The translations under genes and the position numbers were made by a program. From an uncultured Caryophanales bacterium (lineage in GTDB: Bacteria; Bacillota_I; Bacilli_A; RFN20; CAG-826), in assembly GCA_946403545.1 (NCBI GenBank), contig CAMJAG010000021.1:1-13409 (forward strand): a stretch of 13,409 nucleotides of DNA, in the 5' to 3' direction. Positions 1-7,065 of the stretch are shown piece by piece. The notes below the pieces were generated by a model. That model worked only from the letters and a program-made list of their open reading frames with translations. It did not search any database and was not told the DNA's origin. Each line of letters starts with the position of its first letter. Position 1 is the stretch's first letter.

Positions 1-315
1 CATGCTCGTGTTAGAAATAAAATTTCTGGTACAGCTGAAACTCCTAGACTCTGTGTCTATCGTTCTAACAAAAACATTGAAGCTCAAATTATCGATGATG
101 TTAAAGGCGTTACACTTGTTTCTTCAAGTTCAATGGCTTTAAAACTCGATAACGGTTCCAATGTTGAAGCAGCTATAGCAGTCGGTAAAGACATTGCTAC
201 AAAAGCAGTTGCTAAGAAAATCAAAAAAGTAGTCTTCGATCGTTCTGGTTACATCTATCACGGACGTATCAAAGCTTTAGCAGAAGCAGCTCGTGAAGCT
301 GGCTTAGAATTCTAA
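1..315 (+). CDS. rplR: 50S ribosomal protein L18 (5' truncated)
   Basis: The frame is open from base 1 to the TAA at 313-315, giving 104 residues of a protein usually near 120, so about 15 N-terminal residues lie outside the window. L18 binds 5S rRNA in the central protuberance of the large subunit. Family signatures are visible: HARVRNKISGTAETPRL at the start, then a segment with AQIIDDVKGVTLVSSSS, and the C-terminal GRIKALAEAAREAGLEF ending that is typical of L18. An internal ATG at 133 lies within the conserved protein and is not a start. The gene is followed directly by rpsE, with TAATG bridging the two reading frames, as expected for the spc operon. Identification is firm. Confidence 0.97.
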   Translation, partial: HARVRNKISGTAETPRLCVYRSNKNIEAQIIDDVKGVTLVSSSSMALKLDNGSNVEAAIAVGKDIATKAVAKKIKKVVFDRSGYIYHGRIKALAEAAREAGLEF

Positions 316-326
316 TGGAGGAGCAA

Positions 327-959
327 ATGAATATGTTAGAAGAAAAAACAGAACAAGCAGTTGTTGCTGAAGCAGCACCAGCTGAAGAAGCTCCAAAAGC
401 AGAAGCAAAAGCAGATCGTCCAGCACGTGGCCCACGTGGTGACCGTAAAGGTGGCCGCCCAGACAGACGTGCTCCAAGAGATAGAAAAGACGAACCAAAA
501 GAGTTTGAAGAACGTGTTGTATTCATCAACCGTGTTAGTAAAACCGTCAAAGGTGGACGTAGAATGAAATTCACTGCTCTCGTAGTCATCGGTGACCACA
601 AGGGTAGATATGGCTTTGCTTTAGCAAAAGCAGCTGAAGTACCAGATGCTATTAAGAAAGCTAGCGAAGCAGCAAAGAAAAACTTATTCAACATTCACCT
701 CGTAAAAGGTGCAACTATCTCCCACGAGGTCGTTGGTAAATATGGCGCATGTAATGTTTACTTAAAACCAGCTCCTGATGGTACTGGAATTATCGCAGGT
801 GGCCCAGTTAGAGCTATCCTCGAACTTGCAGGTGTCCAAAACGTTTGCTCAAAAGTTTATGGTTCAAGAGCTCCAATCAATATCATTAGAGCTACTAACC
901 AAGGCTTAAATAACCTCAAGAGCTACAAAGCTATGAAAGAGCTTCGTGGCAAAGAATAA
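327..959 (+). CDS. rpsE: 30S ribosomal protein S5 with an extended, charged N-terminus
   Basis: S5 is a small-subunit protein near the decoding centre that affects fidelity and mRNA unwinding. The conserved body begins near residue 59 with EFEERVVFINRVSK and TVKGGRRMKF. It continues through GDHKGRYGFALAKA, the glycine-rich GTGIIAGGPVRAILELAG and a C-terminal INIIRATNQGL segment. With this start the protein is 210 residues, against roughly 165 in Bacillus. The excess is an N-terminal tail: residues about 8-30 are Ala/Glu/Lys rich and residues about 31-56 are Arg/Gly/Asp rich. The start was chosen because GGAGGAG (317-323) precedes ATG 327. ATG 315 overlaps the rplR stop but lies upstream of that ribosome binding site, and ATG 333 remains a close alternative. 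The usual next gene, rpmD, is absent. Confidence 0.95.
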   Translation: MNMLEEKTEQAVVAEAAPAEEAPKAEAKADRPARGPRGDRKGGRPDRRAPRDRKDEPKEFEERVVFINRVSKTVKGGRRMKFTALVVIGDHKGRYGFALAKAAEVPDAIKKASEAAKKNLFNIHLVKGATISHEVVGKYGACNVYLKPAPDGTGIIAGGPVRAILELAGVQNVCSKVYGSRAPINIIRATNQGLNNLKSYKAMKELRGKE

Positions 960-1011
960 ACTGTAAATTAACTACATTTGCAGAGAATAGAAATTAGGAG
1001 GTGCACATAAT

Positions 1012-1452
1012 ATGAAATTGCATGAACTTCAATACACTGAAGGCTCACGTCGCGAACACTATCGTAAGGGTCGTGGTCTTGGATCTGGTAACGGCAAAAC
1101 AGCTGGTAAAGGTCATAAAGGTCAAAACGCTCGTAGCGGTGGTGGTGTCGCTTTAGGTTTCGAAGGTGGTCAATTACCACTTTGGAGAGCTTTACCAAAA
1201 CGTGGTTTCAAGAATGTTAATCATATCAATTATGCCACCATTAACGTGTCCGCATTAGAGAGATTCGAAAACGGCACAGTAGTCTCCCCAGCTTTACTCG
1301 TTGAAACTGGATTAATTAAAAATGAACGTGATGGAATAAAAGTTTTAGGTGCAGGAACTCTCACAAAGAGCTTAACTGTTCAAGCTAACGCTTTCTCTAA
1401 ATCCGCTGAGGCTGCTATTGTTAATGCAGGTGGAAAAATTGAGGTGATGTAA
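1012..1452 (+). CDS. rplO: 50S ribosomal protein L15
   Basis: L15 is a late-assembling large-subunit protein that contacts 23S rRNA. The 146-residue product has the family's N-terminal basic, glycine-rich rRNA-binding tail (RKGRGLGSGNGKTAGKGHKG) and the FEGGQLPLWRALPKRGF core. It ends with the C-terminal AEAAIVNAGGKIEVM segment. Length matches the family. A strong AGGAGGTG at 996-1003 sits eight bases before the ATG. The 52-base gap after rpsE is too short to hold rpmD. The gene's last codons also supply the ribosome binding site of secY (GAGGTGAT at 1441-1448), so the two are probably translationally coupled. Confidence 0.97.
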   Translation: MKLHELQYTEGSRREHYRKGRGLGSGNGKTAGKGHKGQNARSGGGVALGFEGGQLPLWRALPKRGFKNVNHINYATINVSALERFENGTVVSPALLVETGLIKNERDGIKVLGAGTLTKSLTVQANAFSKSAEAAIVNAGGKIEVM

Positions 1453-1453
1453 T

Positions 1454-2821
1454 ATGAAGAAAATCGCTTCAATATTAAAAAATAAGGAGATTATGAATCG
1501 TATTCTATTTACGATCTTAATTCTCTTCGTATTCCGTATCGGTGCACAAATCACTGTTCCAGGTGTTGTCATCGATAAAGCAAGCGAACTTGGTCAATTC
1601 TTAAGTGGAAACAACCCTTTAAGCTTAATGAACTTAATGGGTGGTGGAACACTTCAAAGTTTCTCAATCTTCGCTCTTGGTGTTTCTCCATACATCACAT
1701 CTCAAATTATCGTCCAATTATTATCCACTGACGTTTTACCAGCATTATCTGAATTAAAACGTCAAGGACAATATGGCCGTAAAAAGATGGAAATGGCTAC
1801 AAGATACTTAACTCTTATGTTAGGTGCTGTTCAAGCCTATGGAATTATCAAAACAATGGAGAATTCCCAATACATTACATTCAATACTGCTACAAATCCA
1901 GTATTTACATACATTTATATTGTTATCGTATTACTTGCTGGCAGTATGCTTGTTATGTGGCTTGGTGACCAAATCTCCGTTAAGGGTATCGGTAATGGTA
2001 TCTCTATGATCATCTTTGCTGGTATCGTATCTGGTTTACCAACACAAATGACTACAGCATTCATGAACTACTGTGGTCCAAACATTATGGCGCAAGGTGA
2101 TGTACAAGCAATCAGAGGCGTATTCCAATTCTTGTTATATGTCTTAGCTTACTTACTCATTATCTCATTCGTCACATTTACAGAACTTGCAAAACGTAAG
2201 ATTCCTGTCCAACACTCTGGAAAGGGTGGCCAAACTCAAAGTATGGCAAAGGCAAGCTTCTTACCAATTAAGATTAACTCCGCTAGTGTTATTCCAGTTA
2301 TCTTCGCTAGCTCAATCTTAATGACACCAAGTATCATCGTCGCGTTTATAGACCCTGATCATGCAAGTGATTCATGGCTCAACATCTTCAACATGTCCAC
2401 TCTTTATGAGATGCCAGGTGGATGGTACATGCCATGGGGCTTAATTATCTATTTAGTCCTCACAATTGCATTTACATTCTTCTACGCGAATTTACAAATC
2501 AATCCTCAACAATTGGCGGAGAACTTCCAAAAGAACGGTTCTTACATCCCAGGTATTAGACCTGGTAATGAAACAGAACGTTACATTAGAAAAGTTCTTA
2601 ACCGTGTCACTTGTATCGGTGCATTATCACTCGCATTTATTGCAGCACTCCCACCAGTATTAACAATGTCAGGTATCTTCGGCGCTAACGGCCAAGCTCT
2701 TGCATTAGGTGGAACTGGCTTAATCATCGTTGTTGGTGTTGCACTTGAACTTAACTCTCAAATTGATGGACTTCTCGCAGGTAAATCATTTGATGAAGTT
2801 GTCGCAGGTGGAGGTCAATAG
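1454..2821 (+). CDS. secY: Preprotein translocase channel subunit SecY
   Basis: SecY forms the protein-conducting channel in the cytoplasmic membrane with SecE and SecG, working with SecA and with ribosomes. The 455-residue product shows the expected alternating hydrophobic segments, about ten, and characteristic motifs: GAQITVPGV early, FALGVSPYITSQIIVQLL, and GNGISMIIFAGIVSG. The cytoplasmic loop with AKRKIPVQHSGK follows, then INSASVIPVIFASSI, FFYANLQINPQQLAENF and the C-terminal GGTGLIIVVGVALE. The ATG follows the rplO stop by one base and uses the ribosome binding site inside rplO. The stop is TAG, one of only two in the window. The gene is complete and of normal length. Confidence 0.98.
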   Translation: MKKIASILKNKEIMNRILFTILILFVFRIGAQITVPGVVIDKASELGQFLSGNNPLSLMNLMGGGTLQSFSIFALGVSPYITSQIIVQLLSTDVLPALSELKRQGQYGRKKMEMATRYLTLMLGAVQAYGIIKTMENSQYITFNTATNPVFTYIYIVIVLLAGSMLVMWLGDQISVKGIGNGISMIIFAGIVSGLPTQMTTAFMNYCGPNIMAQGDVQAIRGVFQFLLYVLAYLLIISFVTFTELAKRKIPVQHSGKGGQTQSMAKASFLPIKINSASVIPVIFASSILMTPSIIVAFIDPDHASDSWLNIFNMSTLYEMPGGWYMPWGLIIYLVLTIAFTFFYANLQINPQQLAENFQKNGSYIPGIRPGNETERYIRKVLNRVTCIGALSLAFIAALPPVLTMSGIFGANGQALALGGTGLIIVVGVALELNSQIDGLLAGKSFDEVVAGGGQ

Positions 2822-2826
2822 GTCCC

Positions 2827-3474
2827 ATGAAGAAGAATATCATCTTAATGGGTCCTCCAGGTGCTGGAAAAGGCACTTTGGCAAAGAAACTCATATCCTT
2901 TGGTCTCGTACATATTTCCACTGGAGATATGTTTAGAGAAGCTATCAAAGAGGGTACTGAGCTTGGAAAACTCGCAAAATCATTTATTGATGATGGTCAC
3001 TTAGTCCCTGATGATGTCACTATTGGCATTGTTAAAGAAAGATTAAGTAAACCAGATTGCGAAAATGGGTTCCTATTAGATGGTTTCCCAAGAACTCTTC
3101 CTCAAGCGGAAGCATTGGAGAAATTATCTAAGGAAATAAATCGTCCAATCGAAGTTGTTATCAATCTTGATTGTGACGAAGAAGAACTTATCAGACGTGT
3201 CTCTGGTCGTAGAGTGTGCAAAAATTGTGGCGCTCCATACCATATCGTCAACATGAAACCTAATAAAGATGGAATCTGTGACATATGTGGTGGACCACTC
3301 ATTCAACGCGCTGACGACAATGAAGAGGCAATGAAAGTTCGTTTACAACATTATGTTTCTCAAACTAAGCCACTTCTTGATTACTACGCTAAGCTTGGTA
3401 ATCTCGTAAGTTACAATAGTTTAATGGGAAGCGATAAGTTGTTCGATGAAATCTCCGAATTTTTGAAGAAATAA
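2827..3474 (+). CDS. adk: Adenylate kinase, zinc-lid long form
   Basis: Adenylate kinase interconverts ATP plus AMP with two ADP in the cytoplasm. The 215-residue protein has the P-loop GPPGAGKGT at residues 9-17, the AMP-binding STGDMFR near 31-37 and DGFPRT at 85-90. It also has a long LID domain. Four LID cysteines at 131, 134, 151 and 154 (C-x2-C and C-x2-C) form the structural zinc site typical of Gram-positive adenylate kinases. The start lies five bases past the secY stop. Its ribosome binding site GGAGGT (2810-2815) is inside the secY coding sequence, so translation is probably coupled. The position between secY and map is standard for the spc operon. Confidence 0.97.
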   Translation: MKKNIILMGPPGAGKGTLAKKLISFGLVHISTGDMFREAIKEGTELGKLAKSFIDDGHLVPDDVTIGIVKERLSKPDCENGFLLDGFPRTLPQAEALEKLSKEINRPIEVVINLDCDEEELIRRVSGRRVCKNCGAPYHIVNMKPNKDGICDICGGPLIQRADDNEEAMKVRLQHYVSQTKPLLDYYAKLGNLVSYNSLMGSDKLFDEISEFLKK

Positions 3475-3482
3475 CATTTATT

Positions 3483-4244
3483 ATGATTTACGCTAAGTCA
3501 ACAAGGGAAATAGCCTTAATGAAGAAGGCAGGAGAATGTGTCGCTGATGTCTTTGAGACATTACGCAAAGCTCTCCGTAATGGAATTACTACACTAGAAT
3601 TAGATGAACTCGCTAACGAGGTCATGATAAAACACGGATGCACTAGTGGCTCTAAAGGTTACTATGATTATCCAGGTTATATCTGTATCTCTGTTAATGA
3701 CACTCTAATCCATGGAATTCCATCTAGTAAGATCGTTCTTCATGATGGCGATATAGTTTCCCTTGATGTCGTAGCGGTATATAAAGGTTATTACGCAGAT
3801 GCATGTAGAACTTACCCAGTAGGAGTTGTTAGTGAACGTGCTCAAAGATTAATGGATGTAACTAAACAATCATTCTTTGAAGCAGTAAAACTAGTAAAAC
3901 CAGGAGTAAGATTAGGTGATATCTGTGCTACAATTCAAAAATTTAATGAAGATCATGGCTATTCTCTAGCGAGAGATTATACAGGTCATGGCATCGGCAC
4001 ACACATGCACGAAGATCCAGTTATTCCAAACTATGGAAAACCTGGAACTGGTCCTATCCTTGGAGAAGGAATGTGTCTCTGTATCGAACCTATGGTTCTA
4101 GAAGGCAAGAAAGAAACACGTACCTTAGGGGATGGTTGGACTGTGAAAAGCCGAGATGGCAAATTAACTTGCCACTATGAAAACACTGTCGTTGTTACTA
4201 AAGACGGCTATGAAATTATTACCATGAAAGAAGGAGAACAATAA
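3483..4244 (+). CDS. map: Type I methionine aminopeptidase
   Basis: This enzyme removes the initiator methionine from nascent proteins and uses two divalent metal ions. The 253-residue length fits the short bacterial type Ia class. The five metal ligands expected from the E. coli enzyme can be placed: Asp95 and Asp106 in SLDVVAVYKGYYADACRTYP, His169 in TGHGIGTHMHEDP, Glu202 in CIEPMV and Glu233 in CHYENTVVVT. His77 in LIHGIP matches the conserved substrate-pocket histidine. The start is eight bases after adk, and no convincing Shine-Dalgarno sequence precedes it (the spacer is AACATTTATT-like). Initiation probably depends on coupling to adk. The stop abuts the infA start. Confidence 0.97.
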   Translation: MIYAKSTREIALMKKAGECVADVFETLRKALRNGITTLELDELANEVMIKHGCTSGSKGYYDYPGYICISVNDTLIHGIPSSKIVLHDGDIVSLDVVAVYKGYYADACRTYPVGVVSERAQRLMDVTKQSFFEAVKLVKPGVRLGDICATIQKFNEDHGYSLARDYTGHGIGTHMHEDPVIPNYGKPGTGPILGEGMCLCIEPMVLEGKKETRTLGDGWTVKSRDGKLTCHYENTVVVTKDGYEIITMKEGEQ

Positions 4245-4463
4245 ATGTCTAAAGCAGACGTCATCGAAGTACAGGCGATCGTCAAAGAGTGTCTACCAAA
4301 CGCAAACTTTAAAGTAGAACTCGAAAATGGCGTCGTAATTCAGGCCACCGTTTCTGGTAAAATCCGTATGAATTACATACGCATTCTCCCAGGAGATAGA
4401 GTTACGGTTGAAATCTCGCCTTATGATTTAACACGGGGCCGTATCACTTACAGGTTTAAATAA
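4245..4463 (+). CDS. infA: Translation initiation factor IF-1
   Basis: IF-1 occupies the A site of the small subunit during initiation. The 72-residue product is the standard length and has the S1-like OB fold signatures FKVELENGVVIQATVSGKIR and RILPGDRVTVEISPYDL, ending TRGRITYRFK. The ATG follows the map TAA with no gap. The ribosome binding site AAGGAG lies in the last map codons, so the two are coupled. Identity is certain from the near-complete family consensus. Confidence 0.97.
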   Translation: MSKADVIEVQAIVKECLPNANFKVELENGVVIQATVSGKIRMNYIRILPGDRVTVEISPYDLTRGRITYRFK

Positions 4464-4505
4464 TTACCTGTGTAACCAAAATTATTTCAAGGAGGAAAAC
4501 TAATT

Positions 4506-4619
4506 ATGAAAGTAAGACCTTCAGTAAAACCTATTTGCTCAAAATGCAGAGTCATCAAAAGACATGGCAAAGTCATGGTCATTTGTAGCGACCCAAAGCA
4601 TAAGCAAAGACAAGGTTAA
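4506..4619 (+). CDS. rpmJ: 50S ribosomal protein L36
   Basis: This 37-codon gene encodes the small zinc-ribbon large-subunit protein L36. The product begins MKVRPSVKPICSKCRVIKR and ends KHKQRQG, matching the family. Zinc ligands Cys11, Cys14, Cys27 and His32 are all present, so this is the zinc-binding (C+) form. A strong AAGGAGG at 4489-4495 precedes the ATG by ten bases. The position between infA and rpsM is the usual one. L36 is often missed because of its size. Confidence 0.96.
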   Translation: MKVRPSVKPICSKCRVIKRHGKVMVICSDPKHKQRQG

Positions 4620-4635
4620 TTAGGAGGAAATGAGT

Positions 4636-5013
4636 ATGGCACGTATCGTTGGTGTTGATATTCCTAATGACAAACCAGTCAAATTCGCTCTTACCTATAT
4701 CTATGGTATCGGCAGACATGTCGCAGAAGAAATCTGCAAAGGCGCTAAAGTTGATGGAACAATCAGAGTTAAAGATTTAACAGATGATCAACTCGGTGCT
4801 ATTAGAAACGAAATCGGTAACTACAAAACAGAAGGTGATCTCAGAAGAGAAGTCGCATTAAACATTAAACGTTTACAAGAAATCGGCTGCTACAGAGGTC
4901 TCAGACACAGAAAAGGTTTACCAGTTCGTGGACAAAGAACAAAAACAAATGCAAGAACTCGTAAGGGTCCAAGAAAGACCATCGCTAATAAGAAGATGGC
5001 TCCACAAGGTTAA
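4636..5013 (+). CDS. rpsM: 30S ribosomal protein S13
   Basis: S13 sits in the head of the small subunit and contacts the P-site tRNA and bridges to the large subunit. The protein starts MARIVGVDIPNDKPVKFAL, continues through TYIYGIGRHVAEEIC, and has the conserved GCYRGLRHRKGLPVRGQRT segment before a basic tail. ATG 4636 gives 125 residues and sits eight bases after AGGAGG (4622-4627). An in-frame ATG at 4630 would add two residues but lies only two bases after the binding site and does not fit the family's MAR start. It is followed closely by rpsK. Confidence 0.97.
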   Translation: MARIVGVDIPNDKPVKFALTYIYGIGRHVAEEICKGAKVDGTIRVKDLTDDQLGAIRNEIGNYKTEGDLRREVALNIKRLQEIGCYRGLRHRKGLPVRGQRTKTNARTRKGPRKTIANKKMAPQG

Positions 5014-5033
5014 TGAAAGGAGATTACTAATTT

Positions 5034-5423
5034 ATGGCAACTAAAACAACAACCCGTAAAAAGAAAGTAAAACGTTCATTTACCCGTGGTGTTGCACACA
5101 TTCACGCAACATTCAATAATACAATCGTTACAATCTGTGACGAACAAGGTAACGCATTAAGCTGGTCCTCAGCTGGTGCAATGGGCTTCAAAGGCGCTAA
5201 GAAAGCTACTCCATTTGCTGCTATGCAAGCAAGTGAAGCTGCTGCTAAAGTCGCTTATGACCAAGGCATCCGTCAAGTTGACGTCGATGTTAAAGGACCT
5301 GGTCCAGGTAGAGAAGGTGCTATCCGTTCTCTCGCTGTTGCAGGATTACAAGTTTTATCTATCGTAGATACAACACCAATCCCACACAATGGATGCCGTC
5401 CACCAAAGAAACCAAGAGGATAA
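5034..5423 (+). CDS. rpsK: 30S ribosomal protein S11
   Basis: S11 lies on the platform of the small subunit near the E site and binds 16S rRNA. The 129-residue product has the family features in order: a basic tail (KKKVKRSFTRGVAHIHATF), NNTIVTICDEQGN, and SSAGAMGFKGAKKATPFAAQ-type core with small variations. It ends with GPGPGREGAIRSL, the conserved DTTPIPHNGCRPPKKPRG. An AAAGGAGAT sequence (about 5016-5024) precedes the start. Length and sequence are ordinary for the family. Confidence 0.97.
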   Translation: MATKTTTRKKKVKRSFTRGVAHIHATFNNTIVTICDEQGNALSWSSAGAMGFKGAKKATPFAAMQASEAAAKVAYDQGIRQVDVDVKGPGPGREGAIRSLAVAGLQVLSIVDTTPIPHNGCRPPKKPRG

Positions 5424-5438
5424 TAGGAGGTAATTAAG

Positions 5439-6404
5439 ATGAAAATTGCTAATCCATTTGAGAGATTCGATATCTCATCCGCTGACTATGATGGAACAGA
5501 AAACTATGGACGTTTCGTCATTGAACCACTCGAGAGAGGATTTGGCCTAACTTTAGGTAATGCATTACGTAGAGTCTTATTATCATCCTTACCAGGTGCA
5601 TCTATCTATGCAGTCGAAGTTGAAGGTGCTAGACACGAATTCACAGCGCTTCCAGGCGTAGAAGAAGATGTCACTACTATTATTCTTAACTTAAAAGATT
5701 TAGTTCTTGCTATCAACCCAGAAGACGATGGCAATAAGAAGCTTGAAATCAGCGTTGAAGGACCTAAGACAGTCACAGGTGCTGATATCGTTTGCCCAAC
5801 AGGCGTAGAAGTTATTAATAAAGATGTCGTTATCGCAAATGTTTGCGAAGGCGGCAAATTAAACATGGTTTTACATGCACGTAATGGCCGTGGCTACGTT
5901 ACAGGTGAACAAAACAAATTCTTACACACAGTTCTTCCAGTTGGTGCAATCTCCACTGATAGTAACTATTCTCCAGTTAGAAAAGCTAACTATACAGTAG
6001 AAAACACACGTGTTGGTCACGATTCTAGATTCGACAAACTCATCATTGAAGTTTGGACAGATGGAAGTATCACTCCTCAAGCAGCAGTGGCACTCTCTGC
6101 AAAAATCTTAGTCGACCACTTCAATAAGTTCGCAGATCTTGAAACAATCACACGTGATATCAATATTGAAAAAGAAGAAGTTCAAGTTGAAGAAAATAAA
6201 TTTGAAACAATCACTATTGAAGAACTTGATCTCTCTGTCCGTAGCTATAACTGCTTAAAACGTGCAGGAATTGCAACAGTTTTAGAGTTAACAGATAGAA
6301 CAGAAGAAGATATGATGAAAGTCAAAAACTTAGGTAAGAAATCCCTTAAAGAAATTAAGGAAAAACTTGCAGGTATTGGCTTATCATTCAAAGAATTTGA
6401 GTAA
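5439..6404 (+). CDS. rpoA: DNA-directed RNA polymerase alpha subunit
   Basis: Alpha dimerises to nucleate RNA polymerase assembly, and its C-terminal domain contacts UP elements and activators. The 321-residue length is normal. The N-terminal domain shows RFVIEPLERGFGLTLGNALR and RVLLSSLPGASI, the dimerisation and assembly motif. An acidic linker (about 242-258, EKEEVQVEENKF) leads to a complete C-terminal domain from about residue 261. There, Arg268 and Asn271 in SVRSYNCLKRAGI match the DNA-contacting Arg265 and Asn268 of E. coli, and LGKKSLKEIKEKL follows. An AGGAGG site about ten bases upstream supports the start. Intact CTD residues imply that UP-element or activator contacts are possible in this organism. 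Confidence 0.98.
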   Translation: MKIANPFERFDISSADYDGTENYGRFVIEPLERGFGLTLGNALRRVLLSSLPGASIYAVEVEGARHEFTALPGVEEDVTTIILNLKDLVLAINPEDDGNKKLEISVEGPKTVTGADIVCPTGVEVINKDVVIANVCEGGKLNMVLHARNGRGYVTGEQNKFLHTVLPVGAISTDSNYSPVRKANYTVENTRVGHDSRFDKLIIEVWTDGSITPQAAVALSAKILVDHFNKFADLETITRDINIEKEEVQVEENKFETITIEELDLSVRSYNCLKRAGIATVLELTDRTEEDMMKVKNLGKKSLKEIKEKLAGIGLSFKEFE

Positions 6405-6418
6405 GGAGGCAATAAACA

Positions 6419-6820
6419 ATGCCAGCACAAGGTCGTAAAAATGTACACGGTAAAACCGGCGTTAGATTTAAAGCCGCTTATACCAAAAGTAAATATGAAA
6501 ACATGCTCCGTAACGTTGTTACAGATTTAATCTTAAAAGATTCTGTTAAAGTTACAGCAGCAGTCGCTAAAGATGTAGTTAAAGAAGCTGATAGATTAGT
6601 TACTTTAACAAAGAAAGAAGATTTAATGAACGCTAAGAGAAACGCTGCTAGATTCGTCCGTAATTTAGATGATGAAGCAGGTGTTAACGCTCTTAACAAA
6701 CTCTTCAACGAAATTGGTCCAAAAATGGCTAGTAGAAATGGTGGTTACACACGTCAACTTAAATTAGGTAACAGACGTGGTGATAACGCTCCTATCGTCT
6801 TAGTCACTTGGGTTGACTAA
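6419..6820 (+). CDS. rplQ: 50S ribosomal protein L17
   Basis: L17 is an essential large-subunit protein near the exit tunnel and closes the alpha operon. The core is clear: ENMLRNVVTDLILKDSVKVT, the helical middle, and a C-terminal GGYTRQLKLGNRRGDNAPIV. The product is 133 residues, about a dozen longer than Bacillus L17. The surplus lies at the N-terminus, where residues about 8-26 (NVHGKTGVRFKAAYTKSKY) replace a much shorter segment. AAGGAGG nine bases upstream fixes the ATG. An intrinsic terminator follows at 6851-6883, so this is the last gene of the ribosomal transcript. Confidence 0.96.
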   Translation: MPAQGRKNVHGKTGVRFKAAYTKSKYENMLRNVVTDLILKDSVKVTAAVAKDVVKEADRLVTLTKKEDLMNAKRNAARFVRNLDDEAGVNALNKLFNEIGPKMASRNGGYTRQLKLGNRRGDNAPIVLVTWVD

Positions 6821-6850
6821 TTTAGCGAGTATTTATTAAAACAACAAGAT

Positions 6851-6883
6851 AGACTCATTTGTAAAAATGGGTCTTTTCTTTTT
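6851..6883 (+). terminator. Intrinsic terminator of the spc-alpha operon
   Basis: The arms AGACTCATTT (6851-6860) and AAATGGGTCT (6865-6874) pair over ten positions with one G-U pair and a GTAA loop. A thymine-rich run to 6883 follows. Position 31 bases after rplQ and orientation fit Rho-independent termination of the ribosomal operon. Confidence 0.9.
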
Positions 6884-6908
6884 ACATTTATATATAAATG
6901 TATATAAT
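6881..6908 (+). promoter_or_regulatory. Candidate promoter with a palindromic spacer upstream of the first lipoprotein
   Basis: TTTACA at 6881-6886 and TATAAT at 6903-6908 are 16 bases apart and resemble a sigma-A promoter. The spacer coincides with a perfect 18-base palindrome, ACATTTATATATAAATGT (6884-6901), which could be a repressor site or only an AT-rich coincidence. The -35 box overlaps the T-run of the preceding terminator. Transcription would give a leader of about 150 bases before ATG 7066. Confidence 0.45.
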
Positions 6909-6941
6909 AATCAACTTTTGTAAAAATGTTTACTATACCTA

Positions 6942-6970
6942 TTGAAAAAGCAAAAAAAGATAGATAATAT
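6942..6970 (+). promoter_or_regulatory. Second candidate promoter upstream of the first lipoprotein
   Basis: TTGAAA (6942-6947) is followed after 17 bases by TAATAT (6965-6970). A GATAAT at 6963-6968 is an alternative -10 with a shorter spacer. The region is strongly AT rich, so chance matches are likely. It would produce a leader of about 90 bases containing the two hairpins described below. Confidence 0.35.
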
Positions 6971-6983
6971 ATAAATATATAAA

Positions 6984-7051
6984 GTTGATATAAGGGATTA
7001 CATCAACAACAATAAGAAATGATTGTGGTTTTATGTGCGTATTTTATGCAC
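6984..7051 (+). promoter_or_regulatory. Structured leader of the first lipoprotein gene (two hairpins)
   Basis: Two inverted repeats lie in the presumed 5' leader. The first, 6984-7007, pairs GTTGAT with ATCAAC, then three further base pairs after one mismatch, around a GGGA loop. The second, 7035-7051, pairs GTGCGTA with TATGCAC through one G-U pair around TTT and ends one base before the ribosome binding site GGAAAGGA (7052-7059). They may affect stability or access to the start. No known riboswitch class was recognised. The rest of the gap 6821-7065 shows only the terminator and promoter candidates. Confidence 0.35.
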
Positions 7052-7065
7052 GGAAAGGAAAATCT

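Noticed and set aside
269..694. Long minus-strand open frame opposite rpsE
   Set aside because: It is a complementary-strand shadow of the Ala/Arg-rich S5 tail, with no ribosome binding site and low-complexity translation.
2466..2936. Overlapping plus-strand frames within the end of secY and the start of adk
   Set aside because: They lie in alternative frames of strongly conserved genes and have no homologous features or start signals of their own.
6984..7007. Riboswitch in the lipoprotein leader
   Set aside because: The stem-loops are simple and match no aptamer core I can recognise, so they are reported only as hairpins.
7033..7065. ATG at 7033 as start of the first lipoprotein
   Set aside because: It would put eleven residues before the lipoprotein signal, has no ribosome binding site, and lies within the hairpin. 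ATG 7066 follows GGAAAGGA.
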